From: an uncultured candidate division Zixibacteria bacterium
Lineage (GTDB): Bacteria > Zixibacteria > MSB-5A5 > GN15 > PGXB01
Reading direction: 5' to 3'
Assembly (NCBI GenBank): GCA_937867135.1
Contig: CALMKK010000370.1
Span: 1 to 35,329 of the forward strand
DNA length: 35,329 nt
The position numbers were made by a program, and so were the translations under genes. The notes under the pieces were generated by a model. It worked only from the letters and a program-made list of their open reading frames with translations. It was not told the origin of the DNA and did no database searches. Below are positions 22,474-29,378 of the stretch, in pieces (within the stretch, counting starts at the first letter, position 1; every line of letters starts with the position of its first letter).

Positions 22474-23703
22474 CTACCCAATCACCTTGAAATAGTTCGA
22501 CAGCTGGAAAAGATTGAAAGATTCCAGCAGGATACCGACGATAATCGCCACCAGAATAATCGCCTTGCCAATATCCTGTCCTTTTAGAGAACCGAGCAAT
22601 TTCGGTTCACGGGATAAATAGGCCGAGGCGGCAAAAAGCTCTTCGCCGATGAGAGTATAATCGCAGGCGGCCACAAAAAAGGGCAACTGGGAAGGTTGAC
22701 CGGTTCCGGCAATCTGAATGGCGCCGATCGAATTTCCGGTTTCCGACAAAATCAACGACTCGGCGTAAAAATTACCCATAAAAAATATGGTGGCCGGCTT
22801 TTCACGCACGACCATACCATCAATACCGGCCGCATATCCGAATTGATCGTCAGTCAGGTAATGAACCTGCTCATCCCGGAAGGAATCGGGACGGCCGGCC
22901 TTGGTATAAGCCTCTTTGACAATTTCCTTGGCCGTGACCATAACCAGCGAACGACTGACCGGGACTTCAATCCAGGTTTCGTATTCGGCCGCCAATTGTG
23001 CCACCCGGCCCAAAATAGTGATGCCCGCAATAGTTTGGACATTATCCATATCGGAAGTGCCGGGGATAAAGAAAATCTTTTTGCCCATTTCCGTGGCTCG
23101 GCCGACCGCCTCATCGACGGCGTCAAGACCGGCAATTTTACGAATAAACAATTTCTTCCCTGATTTGGCCTGGTTGATATAAAAAATAATAAGACCGCAT
23201 AAGATTATCATGCCGATAAAGACATTGAGGCGACGCATGTCGAACCATTGCGGTTTTGATTCGACCGGCCCGAATATATCTGTTTCGCTGGAAACCTGCC
23301 AGAGCAGTTGCCCGGCTTGACGGGAAGAATTGACGGCCATTATCTTATAATAATACGGAATATTGTCGGCGGCATCATTATCGATATATTGTTGTGAGCC
23401 GGCCGGGACCTCAGCCACTTTCGCAAAACCGCTCTCTTTATTTTGAGAGCGTAAAATCTTATAGGCCGTAACCTTGCCGCCGGGGTGATCATCGATGGAT
23501 GAATCCCAAGTAATTATAACGGCATGGCCGGCATCATTGGGATTATCCATAACAACCAAATTCCTGGGCGCGACCGGCGTAACATCGGGCGGAGGGGTGT
23601 TAAATAGGCCGGCCGTTGAGGAATCAACGGGGGGTTGTGCGGCGGAAAGGGAAGCCCAAAGAAGCAGGGTGAGGCTGAACAGAATCGTGCGGTTTGTAAT
23701 CAC
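22474..23703 (-). CDS. Cassette subunit A1: signal peptide, FnIII domain, TM, conserved cytoplasmic domain (DUF6754-like), TM; first gene of the operon
   Basis: From the GTG at 23703 the product is 409 aa: signal peptide (TILFSLTLLLWASLSAAQ), FnIII-like domain (about 40-140; VIITWDSSIDDHPGG, YKILRSQNKESG, YYYKIMAVN) and a TM near 160-180. KSGKKLFIRKIAGLDAVDEA then opens the cytoplasmic core, with GRATEMGKKIFFIPGTSDMD, KAGRPDSFRDEQ, GAIQIAGTGQPSQLPFFVA and ACDYTLIGEELFAASAYLS, followed by LGSLKGQDIGK and a C-terminal TM. The frame also has an ATG at 23748, but its first 15 codons run through a terminator-like hairpin with eight U, have no ribosome site and would give an overlong signal-peptide N-region. 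The GTG has only a weak GGGA upstream, so the start is not settled. Confidence 0.82.
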   Translation of the reverse strand: MITNRTILFSLTLLLWASLSAAQPPVDSSTAGLFNTPPPDVTPVAPRNLVVMDNPNDAGHAVIITWDSSIDDHPGGKVTAYKILRSQNKESGFAKVAEVPAGSQQYIDNDAADNIPYYYKIMAVNSSRQAGQLLWQVSSETDIFGPVESKPQWFDMRRLNVFIGMIILCGLIIFYINQAKSGKKLFIRKIAGLDAVDEAVGRATEMGKKIFFIPGTSDMDNVQTIAGITILGRVAQLAAEYETWIEVPVSRSLVMVTAKEIVKEAYTKAGRPDSFRDEQVHYLTDDQFGYAAGIDGMVVREKPATIFFMGNFYAESLILSETGNSIGAIQIAGTGQPSQLPFFVAACDYTLIGEELFAASAYLSREPKLLGSLKGQDIGKAIILVAIIVGILLESFNLFQLSNYFKVIG

Positions 23704-23716
23704 GCTTCCCACTTTC

Positions 23717-23755
23717 AAAAAAAATCTCACAGACGAATTGAACGTCATCTGTGAG
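23717..23755 (-). terminator. Terminator/attenuator-like hairpin across the 5' end of the cassette operon
   Basis: On the minus strand CTCACAGA (23755-23748) and TCTGTGAG (23733-23726) are perfect 8-bp arms with a 14-nt loop, followed by A and eight T (23724-23717). It lies about 100 nt downstream of the predicted promoter and only 14 nt before the GTG start of A1. The alternative ATG at 23748 begins on the last base of the first arm. It could stop transcription leaking from the motility operon or act as an attenuator of the cassette operon. Confidence 0.65.
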
Positions 23756-23860
23756 GTTGGTTCAAAATATCCTGTTTTCGCGATATGTATATTTCATATT
23801 TTCATATATTGATGGCGATTAATAAAAAGCCTGCCGCCACCTCATATAAATCGGTTGTGA

Positions 23861-23889
23861 AATTTAACGAGATGTTCCTCAAGTGTCAA
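23861..23889 (-). promoter_or_regulatory. Candidate promoter of the membrane-cassette operon
   Basis: A perfect TTGACA (23884-23889, minus strand) is followed after 17 nt by TAAATT (23861-23866; 4 of 6). Start of transcription would be near 23854, giving a leader of 106 nt to the upstream ATG or about 151 nt to the GTG of A1. It lies in the 245-nt gap after the last response-regulator gene. That gap also has a weak hairpin at about 23903-23930 (minus strand CGGCAG with CTGTCCG, then four T) that could end the upstream operon. Confidence 0.55.
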
Positions 23890-23993
23890 GTCCAAAATGC
23901 CGGACAGCATTCGACTGCCGATTGGCAAATAAATCAGGAGCCGCGGATTTACCGCTATTTAGATTTAACGCAGAAGGGAAATAGGCGGTTGAT

Positions 23994-24416
23994 TTAACGA
24001 GAATCGGCTTTGGATTGAACCATTTGAAAGCTTTTTTGACTGGATAAGAAACGCCAATAGGCCCGTTCGATAATCAGGGAGACTTCCGGGCCCTTGAAAG
24101 GTTTGGTGATATACTCATCGGCCCCGAGACTCAGCGCTTCTTTCACGGAACCGGCGTCGCCGTAACCGGTCATCATAATTACGCCGACATCGGGGAACGA
24201 TTTTTTCACGACCTGAAGTAATTCAAAACCGTCCATTTCCGGCATTCTTATATCGGAAACAACCAGATCGACATGACTGGATTTCAAATATTCCAGCGCC
24301 TCGCGTCCGCTTCCGACCGCTTTTATGCTGTATCCCTTGCGTTGGAGGAGCTGTTCGAGAACGCTCCGCACCAGAGGCTCATCGTCGACTATCAGAATTG
24401 TTACGCTGGTTTTCAT
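23994..24416 (-). CDS. Single-domain response regulator (CheY-like receiver) 3
   Basis: This 140-aa protein is one receiver domain with a short C-terminal helix. The acidic pocket is D11/D12 (ILIVDDEP), phosphoacceptor D55 (LVVSDIRMPEMDG), T83 (IMMTGYGD) and K105 (YITKPF). All phosphotransfer residues are present. There is no output domain, so it acts as a phosphate sink, relay intermediate or protein-binding switch. Its start overlaps the preceding receiver gene by 4 nt, and GGTGGA precedes the ATG. It is the last gene of the motility operon. Confidence 0.9.
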   Translation of the reverse strand: MKTSVTILIVDDEPLVRSVLEQLLQRKGYSIKAVGSGREALEYLKSSHVDLVVSDIRMPEMDGFELLQVVKKSFPDVGVIMMTGYGDAGSVKEALSLGADEYITKPFKGPEVSLIIERAYWRFLSSQKSFQMVQSKADSR

Positions 24417-24844
24417 CTGGTTCCACCGGTGGTACTTTTTTGCAGTGCTAATGTCACCTCATCCACAAAATCTTCAAGCAGGACCGGCTTGTAAAGCAAT
24501 GAGGCGGCCCCTCTGATTCCGGCCTGATTAATCAGGCGCTCGGTGGCGTTACCGGTAATGATAATAACCGGCAGATGCGGCTTGATTTCCTTTATTTTGG
24601 CGACCGCTTCCACCCCGGCCATTTCCGGCATGATTAAATCCATCGTAACCAGATCGTAATTATTGGCTCTTACCTTATTAATGGCGTCCAAACCATTGGC
24701 GGCCAAATCCACTTCGACCGACGGCGTGATGGTACAGAATTCTTTGAAGACATCCTGAACCCTGGGTTCATCGTCGACTATCAAGATGCGAAAGGAGCGC
24801 CCCCGTTGTCGGGCCATTTCTTCTATTTTATTCAATTTTATCAT
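24413..24844 (-). CDS. Single-domain response regulator (CheY-like receiver) 2
   Basis: From the ATG at 24844 (AGGA 7 nt upstream) this is 143 aa: a basic N-terminal helix (KLNKIEEMARQRGRS), then a complete receiver with D24/D25 (ILIVDDEPRVQD), D69 (LVTMDLIMPEMAG), T97 (IIITGNA) and K119 (LLYKPV). No DNA-binding or enzymatic output. The open frame upstream to 24877 begins at a TTG and is unsupported. It follows the chemoreceptor-tip-like gene by 41 nt. Confidence 0.9.
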   Translation of the reverse strand: MIKLNKIEEMARQRGRSFRILIVDDEPRVQDVFKEFCTITPSVEVDLAANGLDAINKVRANNYDLVTMDLIMPEMAGVEAVAKIKEIKPHLPVIIITGNATERLINQAGIRGAASLLYKPVLLEDFVDEVTLALQKSTTGGTR

Positions 24845-24885
24845 TATCAATCCTAACCCTTTTCCGCCGGGTCGCAAAACGGCGG

Positions 24886-25272
24886 CTATTTATAGTTATC
24901 GACCTTTCCCTTCCTTTTTTTAATATCGGCCACAGTTTTTAAAATACTGCGGCTGAGGCTCAAAATCTCGTTGAGCGAGGTTTCAATACGATCCAGCTTG
25001 TCGCTTTCCGAGGGGGGTGAATAGACCAATTTATCTTCATTCCGGAAGGAACGCATAATCGACGCCACTTCCCGGATTACCTCCACCGATCCGTTGATCA
25101 GCCGGGTAAATTCCGGCTCCAGGTGGGCCAATTCGGCCGCCTGGCTCTTATTGCGGGCGAGGCTGATGGCCAGATTAAGGGCCAGCATCTTTACCTGATT
25201 GGCCAAATCATCAACCTGAATCGACCAATCGTCGACGCTTATTTCCGGTTTTTTATCATCCGGTTGGGTCAT
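24886..25272 (-). CDS. Small all-helical protein resembling a chemoreceptor signalling tip
   Basis: This 128-aa protein has no TM and looks like two long helices plus a C-terminal coiled coil. Residues about 20-75 read VDDLANQVKMLALNLAISLA followed by RNKSQAAELAHLEPEFTRLI. This parallels the methyl-accepting chemotaxis protein tip, whose hallmark is IxxIAxQTNLLALNAAIEAARAGE. The kept elements are Q-x-x-x-LALN-x-AI-x-x-AR; the charged Glu contacts for CheA/CheW (EAARAGE) are changed. It could scaffold kinase-receiver assemblies or be a CheW-independent relic. Its ATG overlaps the receiver gene stop (ATGA). No family name is known to me. The MCP resemblance is my reading and needs an HMM check. 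Confidence 0.7.
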   Translation of the reverse strand: MTQPDDKKPEISVDDWSIQVDDLANQVKMLALNLAISLARNKSQAAELAHLEPEFTRLINGSVEVIREVASIMRSFRNEDKLVYSPPSESDKLDRIETSLNEILSLSRSILKTVADIKKRKGKVDNYK

Positions 25273-25622
25273 ACTTTCACCAATTCTTTGATTTTTTCTT
25301 TCAGCGGAACAATATCGGAGGACTTCACAACGTAAGCATCGGCTACCCAGGTATGGAAATCGGATTTATAAGTCGAATAAGCGGAGTTGAGGATAACAGG
25401 AAGAGCCGGGTATTGTTCTTTTATCTTCTTAAGGACTTCCAGTCCGGTTGTTTCCTCCAATTCGATATCAAGCACCACCAAATCCAGGCCGATTTCCGCC
25501 GCAATCTTGAGGGCCTCATCGGCCGATGCCGCTGTAACCACCTCATATCCTTCGCGGCTCAGGTAGTCCTTGTATAATTTTCGGATATGGTCTTCATCAT
25601 CGACAATCAGCAATCTATGCAT
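25269..25622 (-). CDS. Single-domain response regulator (CheY-like receiver) 1
   Basis: The 117-aa protein is a receiver domain: D8/D9 (LLIVDDEDH), phosphoacceptor D52 (LVVLDIELEE), S80 in place of Thr (VILNSAYST) and K100 (YVVKSSD). The usual KP is KS, and the region after D52 is acidic (DIELEETTG instead of DIxMPxMDG), so its output face differs from the other two receivers. AAGGAGGGCAGG precedes the ATG, overlapping the stop of the upstream kinase-like gene by 8 nt, so stoichiometry with it is probably fixed. Confidence 0.88.
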   Translation of the reverse strand: MHRLLIVDDEDHIRKLYKDYLSREGYEVVTAASADEALKIAAEIGLDLVVLDIELEETTGLEVLKKIKEQYPALPVILNSAYSTYKSDFHTWVADAYVVKSSDIVPLKEKIKELVKV

Positions 25623-27387
25623 CCTGCCCTCCTTTATATTGAGGCAACTCTATATATATTCTCGGCAATCCTTCCTCGGAACTTTCCAATCCATAATTAC
25701 CGCCGTGATAACGAAGGGTTTCGCCGGCCACAATGATTGACAGTTTCTGCGTGCCTGTTGAATTGCCAAAGACTTGTTTCATCGTTTTTAAAACCTTGGC
25801 GCGCGACTCTTCGGTCCCGTTAAACCCGATGGTAAATTTTATCATCCCTTCGTGGATGCCGGTGGACAATTCCATCAGACATTCATCGGTCATCTCATCC
25901 AGGGCCGCCAGCAGAAATTGCAGAAGGGCATGTTGTAGTTGATCGGGGTTACCCCAGACCGCCAGTTTTTCGCTGGCCAGCCTCATAAACGGCGTCCGAT
26001 GGCGGTTACGGGTTTTGGAGGCCAACAGGCCGCTGGTTTGGACCACCAAACGGTTGAAGTCTATTTCCTGGGTTTTGGTCCGGCTGGCTTTCGAGAAATC
26101 AAGGACATGATGCAATACCGTTTCGGCCCGTTTGGTTTCGGAAATAATGATATTGAGGTATTCGGTATTGCTGTCATTTCCCCCCGATGAAAGCATGAGA
26201 TTGGCAAAGCCCCCGATAACGGTCAGGGGATTCCGCAATTCATGAGCAATTGATGAAGTCAATTCGCCGATGACGGACATTTTTTCGACTCGGATAATCT
26301 GCTCCTGCGATTCGGCCAATTGTTTATTCATTTCCTCCAATTCCTCAGTATGCTCGAGGAGATTATCGTAAAGCCGGGAGCGTTCAATGGCGACGGCCGT
26401 ATGGTTGGCGAAAATCTGAAGCAATTCCACTTCGGAGGAAATGATCCTTTTGCCGGTGATGCGGTTGTCGGCGGCGATGATGCCTAATATCTTGCCTTTC
26501 CCCACGATTGGAACCACGGCCAGATTTTCGGAATTCAGGCGGGTCATAATATCCCGTGAAGTCGAGGAAAGATCATCTTTGCCATGAATATTAATACCGC
26601 ATCGTTCTCGGGCCGCCCGGCTGAAAAAGGAGTCATCGGTTAAGGATACTCTCCACCCGGCTATGAATGAACTGAGAGTGTAATTTGAGGAATTCTCCCG
26701 CTCGCTGTAGTCGTCGAGCAATTCTTTCAAGGTTTTTTTCTGGCTGTCGAGACGCGACCAAATTTGTCCGGCCTCATCGGGATTTCTTGGCCCGACCGCC
26801 AGTTGCCCTTCGGCATATTCCCCGGATTCATTGGCGAGAAACAGGAAGGCGCGATTGAACCCGAGCCCCTGATTGGCGGTCACCCCGGTTAATATTATTT
26901 TTAAAACTTCATCCAAATCGGCCGTTGAAGACAAAGCCTCCGATACCTGCGACAAAATTGACAATTCCAGAATCGCTTCTTCGAGGTCGGCCTTTCGTTT
27001 GGAAATATCGGTCACATCCTGGACGATTCCCAGGACGCCGGCAATTTCGCCGGTGGGCATTCGATAAGGACTGCCGAAGACATTGAGGATGGCAAAATGC
27101 CCCAGGCGATTGGTGCAGCGATGTTCTTTTTTCTGGAAGGTCTGACCGTTTAGTATGGCATTGAAGCAGTCGCTGAGATCGCAATTAATGACGGACTCGA
27201 TATCCTGTACGGGCGCCCCGCACGCCTCATCGGCTCTTCCGAACCCGATGATGGCGGCGGCCGAAGCGTTGAAATATTCGATCACGCCGCACCGGTTAAT
27301 CATAAAGAATCCCAGCGGGGAATTGTCAAAATGGCTTTTCAAAAAAGTAACATCGATTTCCGTCGACGGAGTCCTGACATATTCCAT
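25615..27387 (-). CDS. PAS-GAF-DHp histidine-kinase homologue with a degenerate ATPase domain
   Basis: The 590-aa protein has a PAS domain (about 15-130), a GAF domain (about 145-335), a coiled linker, a DHp with SSIAHELRNPLTVIGGF (H382) and a C-terminal HATPase-like region (about 475-583). The last has lost its nucleotide-binding boxes: the N-box region LLQFLLAALDEM has no Asn (A494 where the Mg-binding Asn belongs), the DxGxG G1 place reads FNGTE (522-526), and the G2 place reads GTQKLS instead of GTGLGL. The end, YHGGNYGLESSEEG and RIYIELP, still shows the fold. It probably cannot autophosphorylate with ATP in the normal way but may be phosphorylated, dephosphorylate receivers, or act as a scaffold. 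No TM helix. It lies 4 nt behind the GAF-DHp gene, and GGGAG precedes the ATG. Confidence 0.88.
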   Translation of the reverse strand: MEYVRTPSTEIDVTFLKSHFDNSPLGFFMINRCGVIEYFNASAAAIIGFGRADEACGAPVQDIESVINCDLSDCFNAILNGQTFQKKEHRCTNRLGHFAILNVFGSPYRMPTGEIAGVLGIVQDVTDISKRKADLEEAILELSILSQVSEALSSTADLDEVLKIILTGVTANQGLGFNRAFLFLANESGEYAEGQLAVGPRNPDEAGQIWSRLDSQKKTLKELLDDYSERENSSNYTLSSFIAGWRVSLTDDSFFSRAARERCGINIHGKDDLSSTSRDIMTRLNSENLAVVPIVGKGKILGIIAADNRITGKRIISSEVELLQIFANHTAVAIERSRLYDNLLEHTEELEEMNKQLAESQEQIIRVEKMSVIGELTSSIAHELRNPLTVIGGFANLMLSSGGNDSNTEYLNIIISETKRAETVLHHVLDFSKASRTKTQEIDFNRLVVQTSGLLASKTRNRHRTPFMRLASEKLAVWGNPDQLQHALLQFLLAALDEMTDECLMELSTGIHEGMIKFTIGFNGTEESRAKVLKTMKQVFGNSTGTQKLSIIVAGETLRYHGGNYGLESSEEGLPRIYIELPQYKGGQDA

Positions 27388-27391
27388 GGTT

Positions 27392-28267
27392 TTAAACTCC
27401 CGCCGAAGACTTTTGCAGATTTATCATTTTTATCTTGTTGCCGCTGCCGATATATGTTTCCGATACCAGGTCCTCGATTTTCAACAGTCGGCGATTGATT
27501 TGGGCGATTTTCAGCGATTCCTCTTCCACTGTTTTCAGGCGTTCCACTACTTTTTTATCCAAATCCTTATTCGTAAACAGCAGACATTGAATATTGCCGA
27601 CTATTACCGAAAGCGGATTATTGATTTCATGGTTTATTGAAACGGCCAATTGGCGGACCGCTTCCAGTTTTTCGCTGTCAATCCGGCTTTTCTGAACGGC
27701 CTTTAACTCCTTTTGCATTTTCAGCAAAATTTGATTTTTCCTCTCCAGTTCCCTCTGATAAAGAAGGCGTTCAATGGAGACGGCCAATTGGTCGCCGACC
27801 ACAAGCAGCAATTTCTGATCCTTATCTTGGAAAAAACCGGGCCGGCTGTGGGCGTAACTGACCGTCCCGATAATTTTATCTTCCACCAGAAGCGGAATTA
27901 TAAGAAAGGAGCTTTTGGCCTCTTCCGGCGGTCGATCCTGATTTTTCAGATTGGATAGAAGAATCGGCTTCTTCTGCTGGGCGGCCCAGGCGTTTAGGCC
28001 GCTGCCGGCATCGAACTGCACAAAATTAATCGGATCGATCTTCGGACCAAGGGTGACAACTTCCTCCAATTCCTTTTTCTTCCGGTTGAAAAGGTAAAGG
28101 GTTGATGATTCAAACGGAATGACGGTCTGAATTACTTCCAGAATCCGCTGAAAGGTTGCCTTAAGCGGCGGCTCCTTGCGTAATATCGCCGCAATTTCAT
28201 TGACGAGATTGATTTTGGTCCAGAACCGACTGACCGGCTCATCGTTCTTGTCATTCTTGCGAGTCAA
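27392..28267 (-). CDS. GAF-DHp protein lacking the kinase ATPase domain
   Basis: This 291-aa soluble protein has a GAF domain (about 20-165; GSGLNAWAAQQKKPILLSNL, IGTVSYAHSRPG), a coiled-coil (170-200) and a dimerisation/histidine phosphotransfer module with VSINHEINNPLSVIVGN (H213). It stops about 25 residues after the second DHp helix, so no catalytic domain is encoded. The next gene starts 4 nt later with a complete PAS, so this is not a frameshifted half of one kinase. It may serve as an Hpt-like phosphotransfer protein. The start is a TTG with AGAGGAA 6 nt upstream, overlapping the secreted-protein gene by 17 nt; no other start codon fits the GAF boundary. Confidence 0.87.
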   Translation of the reverse strand: MTRKNDKNDEPVSRFWTKINLVNEIAAILRKEPPLKATFQRILEVIQTVIPFESSTLYLFNRKKKELEEVVTLGPKIDPINFVQFDAGSGLNAWAAQQKKPILLSNLKNQDRPPEEAKSSFLIIPLLVEDKIIGTVSYAHSRPGFFQDKDQKLLLVVGDQLAVSIERLLYQRELERKNQILLKMQKELKAVQKSRIDSEKLEAVRQLAVSINHEINNPLSVIVGNIQCLLFTNKDLDKKVVERLKTVEEESLKIAQINRRLLKIEDLVSETYIGSGNKIKMINLQKSSAGV

Positions 28268-28856
28268 AATGATTTCCTCTGGTTGCGGCTTTTATATCTT
28301 CAAATAAAGCCACCGCGGCCTTTTCTTCGAGCGCATCAAAAAGTGAAATTTTCTCATCGGCCGGGAGTTTCAGGGCCGGATCGGTCGGCTCATCATCGAT
28401 CAACTGCCATTGATCCGATCCCTTCATTTCCCAGTAAAATCGGTCCATCTTAGCCACCCGCCTTTTAGCCACATCGACAATGCGCAATTGCCCGGTAATA
28501 ATTCCATAAACCTGGTAGCGGTAGACCGCCAGCGGAACAACGGTTATTTTTTTCTGGATCAAATCAAGTTTTTCAACCGTGATATCGATCAGGAAGCGGG
28601 CCTTCTGAGCCTTCCCGCGCGTTATAACCTGTTCCAGATTTTCGAATTTTGCAGGTTTGGCGGCCTGAATATTAACGGCGAGGGGCTGATGATTAAGCGT
28701 CGAGAGTTTGTATTCCAATCTCTCGGCTAAATGGGAATCGGCGTAGGGACAAGCGGCCGGGCTAATATTGACGATGACCGAATCCTGAGCCCGGACGGCT
28801 AATCCGCCGACCAGCAACATGCTGGACAATATAATTGTTTTCACGCGATGATTCAT
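28251..28856 (-). CDS. Secreted/periplasmic protein of unknown function
   Basis: The 201-aa product has a Sec signal peptide (MNHRVKTIILSSMLLVGGLA, cleavage near VRAQ). The mature part of about 178 aa reads as alternating strands and helices: RLEYKLSTLNHQPLAV, LEQVITRGKAQKARFLIDIT, VYRYQVYGIITGQLRIVDVA and WEMKGSDQWQLIDDEP. It shows the pattern of TolB/CsgG/FlgT-like assembly proteins (a residue-level ligand domain with VxxRGxxxxARFLIxITV), but I cannot place it firmly. It is the only exported product in the downstream half of the motility operon, and may be a flagellar-basal-body-associated factor by context. The ATG directly follows the PilZ3 stop with GGGGAAGA as the ribosome site. Confidence 0.7.
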   Translation of the reverse strand: MNHRVKTIILSSMLLVGGLAVRAQDSVIVNISPAACPYADSHLAERLEYKLSTLNHQPLAVNIQAAKPAKFENLEQVITRGKAQKARFLIDITVEKLDLIQKKITVVPLAVYRYQVYGIITGQLRIVDVAKRRVAKMDRFYWEMKGSDQWQLIDDEPTDPALKLPADEKISLFDALEEKAAVALFEDIKAATRGNHFDSQE

Positions 28857-29378
28857 CTATCGATCTTCCCCGGTTACTCTTTTGCGATAGACATACTTAT
28901 TCAGCATTTTCTTTATTCCTTCATCGAAAGAGGTCAGATTGCGCGGCAAAACTTCCATTTCAGCCGCGCTGAAAATATCGCGAAGATATTCTTTCGAGAC
29001 AAATTCAACGCCGACCAGCCATTCCTTGTCGTCGGCATCGACCCTTTTGACCATACCCACCACATTATCTATAACCTCGATATCCTGGAGGGAAAATCGA
29101 AGCAAAATTACGGCGCCTTCTTCGACCGGTTCGGCGGCGGCAATCAGCACGCCTCCGGCGGATATGTTGAGCACGGCGCCGTTATAGGATTGGCCGTCGC
29201 CGTCGGGCCAGAAGCCGCCGGCTGAGTTCTTTAGCAGCGCGAAGCGGACCGGTTCGGCAACCTGCAGACGAACGTACCGTCGCTGCTTATCGCTATGCAC
29301 ATTAAAAGGCGGTTTTAAATTAATGACATCCTTGTCAGTCGCCATCTCGGAAATTACTTTTACGCGGGACGGGTTCAT
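28857..29378 (-). CDS. PilZ-domain protein 3
   Basis: This 173-aa cytoplasmic protein is a single PilZ domain with an extra helical C-terminus. The c-di-GMP binding elements are RRYVR (R33/R34/R37) and NISAGG (71-76), both canonical. The C-terminal helix (about 125-165; LTSFDEGIKKMLNKYVYRKR) resembles the ones in the two upstream PilZ proteins (IQNKIVKFIFEQQIK, LTEYLIEKYNK), so all three are paralogues. It lacks the N-terminal YcgR-like domain the other two have. Start and the stop of PilZ2 overlap (ATGA). Confidence 0.88.
   Translation of the reverse strand: MNPSRVKVISEMATDKDVINLKPPFNVHSDKQRRYVRLQVAEPVRFALLKNSAGGFWPDGDGQSYNGAVLNISAGGVLIAAAEPVEEGAVILLRFSLQDIEVIDNVVGMVKRVDADDKEWLVGVEFVSKEYLRDIFSAAEMEVLPRNLTSFDEGIKKMLNKYVYRKRVTGEDR

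Larger units (their letters stand above)
12949..23703 (-). repeat. Three tandem diverged copies of a four-gene membrane cassette (A-B-C-D)x3
   Basis: Transcription order is A1-B1-C1-D1 (23703-20160), A2-B2-C2-D2 (20157-16555), A3-B3-C3-D3 (16525-12949). Family assignment rests on motifs shared by all three members. A: DEAxGRATEMG, AGRPD, ACDYTLIGEEL. B: ASAxYRAFRA and ERxYLGxD. C: DYDPxxxxE and GxxxGAAxxE. D: SFLYxDNPxYK, FSKEHxG and GASFGYTVM. Largest gap inside the array is 29 nt, and several genes overlap. Copies 1 and 2 are closer to each other than to copy 3: in a 63-residue C-terminal block of A I count 6 differences for A1/A2 and 17 for A1/A3. The copies are too diverged for DNA-level repeats, so this is old amplification with subfunctionalisation. 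Function is unknown. Confidence 0.9.

Noticed and set aside
12949-23703. Idea that the three cassettes are an assembly artefact or recent DNA duplication
   Set aside because: The copies differ at many amino acids, in start codons, in TM number and in gene overlaps, so they cannot be misassembled repeats.
12949-23703. Idea that the cassette is a known transporter, NADH-dehydrogenase-like or secretion system
   Set aside because: No ATPase, quinone, iron-sulphur, TonB, SecDF or EssC-like motif appears in any of the twelve proteins.
23785-23997. 70-aa plus-strand frame in the gap before the cassette operon
   Set aside because: No ribosome site, no recognisable sequence, and it overlaps the predicted promoter of the opposite strand. 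It ends at the stop of the receiver gene.
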